Shown here one piece after another: positions 31,400-35,984 of a stretch of DNA of 35,984 bases. Where the stretch lies: NCBI GenBank assembly GCA_964405335.1, contig CAYONP010000061.1:1-35984 (forward strand). The letters are read 5' to 3'. Each line of letters starts with the position of its first letter. The first letter of the stretch is position 1. A program made the position numbers and the translations under genes. Below the pieces are notes generated by a model. That model was not told the origin of the DNA and searched no databases. It saw nothing but the letters and a program-made list of their open reading frames with translations. This DNA comes from CAYONP01 sp964405335. GTDB lineage: Bacteria; Armatimonadota; UBA10988.

Positions 31400-32893
31400 A
31401 TGATCGTCCGCGCAACGTTGCTCTGTCTGCTGGCCGCCTGCGCCGTCGCCGCGCCGGGCCCGCGGCTGCTGTTCGACTTCACCGAGTTCGACCCGGCCCG
31501 CCTGGTCGGCGAGCAGGCCACCGCCCGAGTGGTCGACGGGCTCGACGGCAAGGCGCTCGAAGTCACCACCGCCGAGGGCAACGACTACCCCGGCGTGCGG
31601 CTGCTGCCGCCGGGCGAGGCCTGGGACCTGACCGGCTGCTATGCGTTGACCGCGGAGGTGCTGAACCCGGGCACTACGGCGCTGCGGGTGCTGCTCCAGG
31701 CCGACAATCCCGGCGCCGATGGGGTCAACCGCTGCAACACGATCGGGGTGACGGTCGATCCGGGCGAGCGGGTGCGCATCGTCATGCCGTTCGGCGAGTG
31801 GCACGGCCAGGCGCGGCCGCTCGAGCTCGACCAGATTGTCGCGGTGCGGGTCTTCGTCGAGCGGCCGGGTGGCGCGCGGACGTTCCTGGTCGACGATATC
31901 CGGGGCATCGTGTTCGACCGCGCGGAGATGGAGCCAATCGTGCAGAGCGAGTACTTCCAGAACCTGACCAATCCGCTCGGCCGCGGAATCAACCTGGGCA
32001 ACATGCTCGAGGCGCCGCGCGAGGGCGAGTGGGGCGCTCGGCTCGACGAGCGGTATTTCGACCTGATCGCCGAGGCCGGGTTCACCAACGTCCGCATCCC
32101 CTGCCGCTGGAACGCTCACGCCGCCATGGAGCCGCCGTACACCATCGACGCCGAGTTCATGGCCCGCGTCGACCGCGCGGTGACGCACGCGCTGGGTGCA
32201 GGGCTGCGGGTGGTGCTGAACATCCATCACTACGACGAGATGATGCGCGACCCGGCCGGCCACCGCCCGCGGCTGGCGGCGCTCTGGCGGCAGATTGCCG
32301 AGCATTTCGCCGACGCCCCGGCCGAGCTCTGGCTGGAGCTGCTCAACGAGCCGAACGGCGCGCTGACGCCGGGCACCTGGAACGAGGTGGTGGCCGAGCT
32401 GATTCCGGTTGTCCGCGAGAGCAATCCCGAGCGGATGCTGGTCGTCGGCCCGGGCAACTGGAACTCGTCCGATGCGCTGCCGCAGCTCCGCCTGCCCGAG
32501 GACGACCGCAACCTGACCGTGACGTTCCACTACTACAACCCGTTCCAGTTCACTCACCAGGGCGCGAGCTGGGTCGGCCCGAATGCCGATCAGTGGCTGG
32601 GCACCGAGTGGCACGGCAGCGACGCCGAGCAGCGGGCGGTGATCAGCCAGTTCGACGCCGCGCTACGCTGGGCGGTCGAGCACCAGCGGCCGCTCTACCT
32701 GGGTGAGTTCGGGGCCTACAGCCGGGCCGACCTGGCCTCGCGCGAGCGCTGGACGCGGTTCATCGCCGCGCAGGCGGTCGAGCGCAAGATGGGCTTCGCC
32801 TACTGGGAGTTCTGCTCGGGCTTCGGTTGCTACGACGCCGAGGCCGGCGCCTGGCGCGAGGGCCTGCGCGATGCGTTGCTGGGGGTGGAGTGA
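31400..32893 (+). CDS. GH5-family glycosidase (endoglucanase-like), secreted
   Basis: A 497-residue protein with signal peptide MIVRATLLCLLAACAVAA. Residues about 20-185 form a beta-sandwich that could bind carbohydrate (LLFDFTEFDP, DNPGADGVNRCNTIGVTVDP). The GH5 barrel follows: GINLGNMLEA, NVRIPCRWN, VVLNIHHYDEMM, W-L-E-L-L-N-E317-P with the acid/base Glu, FHYYNPF, and L-Y-L-G-E436-F-G with the nucleophile. The 119-residue spacing between the two Glu residues is normal for the family. AGGAG sits beside the upstream stop codon, so it is coupled to the GDSL hydrolase. Cellulose or another beta-1,4-glucan is the likely substrate class, though GH5 is diverse. Confidence 0.92.
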   Translation: MIVRATLLCLLAACAVAAPGPRLLFDFTEFDPARLVGEQATARVVDGLDGKALEVTTAEGNDYPGVRLLPPGEAWDLTGCYALTAEVLNPGTTALRVLLQADNPGADGVNRCNTIGVTVDPGERVRIVMPFGEWHGQARPLELDQIVAVRVFVERPGGARTFLVDDIRGIVFDRAEMEPIVQSEYFQNLTNPLGRGINLGNMLEAPREGEWGARLDERYFDLIAEAGFTNVRIPCRWNAHAAMEPPYTIDAEFMARVDRAVTHALGAGLRVVLNIHHYDEMMRDPAGHRPRLAALWRQIAEHFADAPAELWLELLNEPNGALTPGTWNEVVAELIPVVRESNPERMLVVGPGNWNSSDALPQLRLPEDDRNLTVTFHYYNPFQFTHQGASWVGPNADQWLGTEWHGSDAEQRAVISQFDAALRWAVEHQRPLYLGEFGAYSRADLASRERWTRFIAAQAVERKMGFAYWEFCSGFGCYDAEAGAWREGLRDALLGVE

Positions 32894-32937
32894 GGGGCCG
32901 GCACCATGGCTGAGCGAGCACACGCGCGGAAACGCTG

Positions 32938-33429
32938 ATGGGGCGATTCAGCCTGTCCAGAACCGGCCGGTGGCTCGGCTTTGCGCTGCTGTTCGGCGCC
33001 GCCTGCCTTGCAGCGGCAGTTGGAGAGTGGTCGGCGGTGACGGCGCTGGCAGCGCTTCTCGGCGTGATCGTCGCCTTGCCCACGCGCGACTCCGGCGAGG
33101 CCGACCGACGACTGGCCCTGCTCACGGTGCGCAACGCTAGAGGCTATGTGGCCACCGCGCAGTGCCAAGCCGAGGCCCAGAGGCGGCTCACCATGGCCGG
33201 CGAGGCCGCCGAGGTGGAACGCGAACTGGCGGCCCTTGAGCGAATGGTCTCCGCCTTGCCGGCTGGTGAAGGCAGCGAGGCGTTCTGGAACCGCCTGCAC
33301 AGCGAGTGCGCTAGAATCCGTGATGGTGCGGCCGGCCTGTGGAGTGTTCTGTGCGCGAGTGAGGCAGATGCGCCGGAACGGATGGGCAGCGTGGCCGCAA
33401 TCGAAGGTGACGAACATGTCGACCGATGA
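32938..33429 (+). CDS. Membrane protein with C-terminal helical region, unknown
   Basis: A 163-residue protein. Two hydrophobic helices (WLGFALLFGAACLAAAVG and SAVTALAALLGVIVALP) are followed by a charged helical region (EAQRRLTMAGEAAEVERELA, LERMVSALP) likely to form a coiled coil in the cytoplasm. No domain is recognised. The ATG overlaps the stop of a 10-codon reading frame (32906-32938) as TGATG, and only weak GGAA precedes it, so translation may be coupled. It overlaps the next gene by 14 nt. A small regulatory or scaffold role is possible but unsupported. Confidence 0.65.
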   Translation: MGRFSLSRTGRWLGFALLFGAACLAAAVGEWSAVTALAALLGVIVALPTRDSGEADRRLALLTVRNARGYVATAQCQAEAQRRLTMAGEAAEVERELAALERMVSALPAGEGSEAFWNRLHSECARIRDGAAGLWSVLCASEADAPERMGSVAAIEGDEHVDR

Positions 33430-33721
33430 TCCCCGACCAGGCGCGCGCTATCTTGCCGAGCCCTCGACTCCGCGCACCAGGCTGCGCAATCGGCTGCTGC
33501 TGCTACCGATGACCATCACCGTCATCGCGAGCGTCGTCGTCGCTGGCGTGTATTTCCTGGTCCAGGCGGCGAAGTCTCAGGTCCCGGCGGCCAACGGCCC
33601 CCTGCTGGTGGTCGCCTTCTTGCTCATCGCCGGGGCGATCGTCTACGCAGCCGTTCGTGACCTGCTCAGCTCCAGCCTGGCCACGCGGTCAAGTGTCGAT
33701 GCCGCTGCGGCGGAGCGTTGA
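33416..33721 (+). CDS. Small two-helix membrane protein, unknown
   Basis: A 101-residue protein starting at the ATG within the end of the preceding gene (AAGGTGA 6 nt upstream). A basic, Pro-rich N-terminus (STDDPRPGARYLAEPSTPRT) precedes two membrane helices (LLLLPMTITVIASVVVAGVY and GPLLVVAFLLIAGAIVYAAV). The overlap with the upstream membrane protein implies co-translation and perhaps a complex. Nothing indicates the function. It converges with the cyclase gene across 54 bp. Confidence 0.65.
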   Translation: MSTDDPRPGARYLAEPSTPRTRLRNRLLLLPMTITVIASVVVAGVYFLVQAAKSQVPAANGPLLVVAFLLIAGAIVYAAVRDLLSSSLATRSSVDAAAAER

Positions 33722-33775
33722 CCGAGCCGATCGAGGCGATCGCAAGTTGTGCGGCTGGATGGCGCCGGGGCCCGC

Positions 33776-35572
33776 TCATCCCCTCACTCGCCCGCAGCGC
33801 AGCCGCTCGCTCTCGAAGCCGCGCAGCACCGCGTCGAACTCCTCGACCTCCACGCCGCCCTCGGCCAGCAGCTCGGTGACCTCCGGGTCGGCTAGTACCG
33901 CCGGCGAGAGAATCACATCGGCGCCGCTGCTCTGGCCCTCCAGCCGCGAGGCCAGGTTGACCGTGGTGCCGAAGTAGTCGAGCCGGTCGTTCAGGTTGAC
34001 CGCGATGCATGGGCCGTGGTGCAGGCCCGCCTTGAGGGTCAGGTCGAGCCCCGAGGCGCGCAACGCCTGCTGGGCGCTGAGCAGCGCCCGCAGCCCCGCC
34101 GCCGGCCGGCCGAAGACCGCCATGACGGCGTCGCCGATGGTCTTCACGATGGCCCCGCCCTCGGCGGCGACCGCCTCGCGCAGCAGGTCGAAGTGGCTCA
34201 TCACCCGCCCGAACGCCGGCGCGTCGCCGACGGTCTGGTAGAGTACCGTCGAGCCGCGCAGGTCGGTGAACACCACGGTCTGGCTGCCGACGGTGATCGG
34301 CTGGCCCGGCCGCAGCGCCTCGGCGGCGAACAGGTCGCGGAAGGTCTGCAGCCGCAGCACCTCGGCCGCGGTCAGGGCATCGTCGCGCCAGGCCGTGCGC
34401 TCGAGGATGACCAGTTGCTCGGCGCCCGTCTCGTTGCGCACGGTCAGGATCGATTCGGGCGCGAGGATCAGCTCCCGCTCACGCCACGATTGGTCGAGCA
34501 CCGCCGTCGTCGCGGCGTCGCCGTCCTCGGTCACCTCGACCGGTGCCGCGCCGCGCTCGCTGAACAGCCGCAGTTGATATGCTCCCGGCTGGAGCCGCAG
34601 GGGCAGCTCGCGCACCTCGCCGGCGGCCAGTAACTGCTGCGCTATGATGTGCGGCGTGTGGCGCGGCCCGCCGATGCAATAGGTCCGCACGGCGAGCGGC
34701 CGAATCGTCTCGCTCGGCGCAAAGGTCAGCTCGACCGACCGCTCGAAGCCGACCTGATAGTCGATGTGGCAACTGACGCAGTGGACCTGGTCGGGAATGT
34801 CGGCCAGCGATTCGGCGCGCTCGTTGGCGCCGCGACACTGCGGGCAGAGCAGGTCCCAGCGCAGGCGCAGCAGGCCGGCCCGCACCGCCCGCAGGCAGAG
34901 TTCGACGCAGGCTGCCGGCTCGGCGTCCCAGGCGTGCGCCAGGGCGTAGGGCCGCAGCCGCTCGAGGCACAGCTCGTCGCCGTGGCGGAGCAGGTCGAGC
35001 AGCCGCTCGAGCAACACCGGGTCGGAGTCGGCCAACTCGGCCCCGGCCACCGCGAGCCGTTCCTCGGCGCCGGGGGCCAGGCTGGGCTGGTCGCTCGTCG
35101 GCGGCGGCAGGATTGTCCGGCCGTCGCGGACCACCTGGTCATACCGGCGGAATGCGGCGGCGAAGGTCCGCGCCGCCAGACGGCCGACCTGCACCTTGGC
35201 CACCGCCACGCCGAACAGACCGCGCGGCTCGACCTCGACCCGGTAATCGAGCCGAGTGCCGCCACCCGGCCGGGGCTCGAACCGCGCGTCGGCACGCAGT
35301 AGGACGAGGGGCCCGGAATCGTACCGGCGCGTGACCGTGAAGCCGCGCGGCTCGATCCACTCGAACGGCTGCTCGATCCAGACCGCACGCTGGCCCAGCA
35401 GCCGCAGCTCGGCCCGCACGCGGCCATTCGGCAGCGGCTCACCCGGTAGCCGCGAGACCGCCGGCAAGCCGGTGTCGCGGTCAAACCGGTTGGTGTCGGC
35501 CGCCAGCGGCCACAGCTCGGCCGGCTCGGACTCGAACTCCCATTGCCAGTGATAGCGCAGCCGGTCGGCCAT
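33776..35572 (-). CDS. Class III adenylate/guanylate cyclase with SRPBCC and DUF5939 domains
   Basis: A 598-residue protein from the ATG at 35572; a TTG at 35614 would add 14 residues. Residues about 5-150 look like an SRPBCC (START-like) ligand-binding domain (RYHWQWEFESEPAELWPLAA). The middle is DUF5939, with a probable zinc ribbon C243-x2-C246 and C265-x2-C268. The C-terminal cyclase domain has V-F-T-D437-L-R-G-S-T, K-T-I-G-D481-A-V and T-T-V-N539-L-A-S-R543, so both metal aspartates and the transition-state Asn/Arg are present; it should be active. No membrane helix is present. It probably makes a cyclic nucleotide in response to a hydrophobic ligand. Confidence 0.92.
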   Translation of the reverse strand: MADRLRYHWQWEFESEPAELWPLAADTNRFDRDTGLPAVSRLPGEPLPNGRVRAELRLLGQRAVWIEQPFEWIEPRGFTVTRRYDSGPLVLLRADARFEPRPGGGTRLDYRVEVEPRGLFGVAVAKVQVGRLAARTFAAAFRRYDQVVRDGRTILPPPTSDQPSLAPGAEERLAVAGAELADSDPVLLERLLDLLRHGDELCLERLRPYALAHAWDAEPAACVELCLRAVRAGLLRLRWDLLCPQCRGANERAESLADIPDQVHCVSCHIDYQVGFERSVELTFAPSETIRPLAVRTYCIGGPRHTPHIIAQQLLAAGEVRELPLRLQPGAYQLRLFSERGAAPVEVTEDGDAATTAVLDQSWRERELILAPESILTVRNETGAEQLVILERTAWRDDALTAAEVLRLQTFRDLFAAEALRPGQPITVGSQTVVFTDLRGSTVLYQTVGDAPAFGRVMSHFDLLREAVAAEGGAIVKTIGDAVMAVFGRPAAGLRALLSAQQALRASGLDLTLKAGLHHGPCIAVNLNDRLDYFGTTVNLASRLEGQSSGADVILSPAVLADPEVTELLAEGGVEVEEFDAVLRGFESERLRCGRVRG

Positions 35573-35686
35573 CGCGGGTGATCCGTGGTGAGTATCATGC
35601 GGCGGCGGCGGCAAGTCGGCGGCCTTCGGCGCAAGTAGGGCGGGCTGTGCCCGCCAAGCTCGCGGCCGTTCGCCGAACGGGCCCGA
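35573..35686. other. Intergenic lead-in with a hairpin
   Basis: This is the upstream region of the cyclase gene. At 35639-35655 ggcgggc-tgt-gcccgcc forms a perfect 7-bp stem with a 3-nt loop, a likely singlet relative of the hairpins in the following array. No clear promoter for the cyclase is visible on the reverse strand. Confidence 0.5.
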
Positions 35687-35984
35687 AGCGCGGGCGTCCC
35701 CGCCCGCTCCGGTCCGGCGGGCTCGTTAGCGTGCGGCCGGGGACGGCCGCGCCCCGTCGCCGCCCGGAGCGCGGGCGTCCCCGCCCGCTCCGGTCCGGCG
35801 GGCTCGTTAGCGTGCGGCCGGGGACGGCCGCGCCCCGTCGCCGCCCGGAGCGCGGGCGCCCCCGCCCGCTCCGGCCCGGCGGGCTCGTTAGCGTGCGGCT
35901 GGGGACGGCCGCGCCCCGTCGCCGCCCGGAGCGCGGGCGTCCCCGCCCGCTCCGGTCCGGCGGGCTCGTTAGCGTGCGGCCGGG
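35687..35984. repeat. Tandem array of 81-bp units (3.7 copies, runs off the edge)
   Basis: Units start at 35687, 35768, 35849 and 35930 with an exact 81-bp period; the fourth is cut by the window edge. Each unit has two perfect or near-perfect hairpins: gcgggcg-tccc-cgcccgc (35690-35707) and gcggccg-ggga-cggccgc (35733-35750). Copies 1 and 2 are identical; copy 3 differs at a few bases, one in a loop and one that turns a C-G pair into a T-G wobble. Two forward frames (from 35687 and 35689) have no stop, but the hairpins and composition favour a non-coding repeat. Confidence 0.9.

Noticed and set aside
24952..33757. Shared 13-mer gcaagttgtgcgg near 24955 and 33745
   Set aside because: Flanks do not align and there is no inverted structure; it is too short to call a repeat.

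Overview
The window is a high-GC (roughly 70%), densely coding bacterial chromosome segment. It carries no rRNA, tRNA, CRISPR array or intact transposase that I can see. The gene set suggests a free-living heterotroph from a lineage such as Armatimonadota; Planctomycetota or Hydrogenedentota are alternatives. The clues are a prepilin reading LFPVFAKAREKARQSSC after the transmembrane segment, detached H-X9-DG pseudopilin modules, a Tat-exported Gfo/Idh/MocA dehydrogenase, DUF6807, a URO-D-like methyltransferase, GH172, a sulfatase and DUF3084. This placement is inference from family content; there is no marker gene in the window.

Layout. 1-196 (-): truncated prepilin. 554-8188 (+): DUF885 zinc-peptidase-like protein, DUF6807 protein, two Gfo/Idh/MocA dehydrogenases, a LolA-like secreted protein and a medium-chain quinone reductase. 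8342-11443 (+): a secreted protein and a 799-residue lipoprotein, both unrecognised. 11722-15256 (+): a URO-D-like protein and an exported caspase-like protein with a PEGA domain and three pseudopilin-like modules. 15531-19220 (-): a secreted H-X9-DG protein and a glycosidase/FGE-like fusion. 19356-21317 (+): a tandem array of three paralogous secreted proteins sharing GFGLGHYYAGD near the N-terminus and WELR..GAMLGYR..F at the C-terminus. 21314-26670 (-): a sulfatase, a low-GC PD-(D/E)XK nuclease, gene debris, a small membrane protein and a GH172 enzyme with a GspG-like tail. 26789-33721 (+): BtpA-like protein, a DUF3084/YqgF-like/lipoprotein operon, a GDSL hydrolase, a GH5 glycosidase and two membrane proteins. 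33776-35572 (-): SRPBCC-DUF5939-class III cyclase. The right edge is a tandem array of 81-bp hairpin units.

Themes. (1) Carbohydrate breakdown: DUF6807, dehydrogenases, GH-FGE fusion, sulfatase, GH172, GDSL hydrolase and GH5. (2) Pseudopilin globular modules detached from the pilin helix and joined to other proteins: three in the caspase-like protein, one in the H-X9-DG protein, and a GspG-like one on GH172. (3) Structured repeats next to stop codons: three copies of a GGGGTCAG...CTGACCCC palindromic element, a 2 x 114-bp hairpin repeat between convergent genes, and the 81-bp array. (4) A rearrangement zone at 22.8-25.0 kb, where a foreign-looking nuclease gene sits beside a duplicated 3' fragment of the GH172 gene joined head to head to another truncated gene.

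The best candidates for something undescribed are the tandem paralogue trio with its divergent GH-FGE and H-X9-DG neighbours, and the caspase-PEGA-pseudopilin hybrid.
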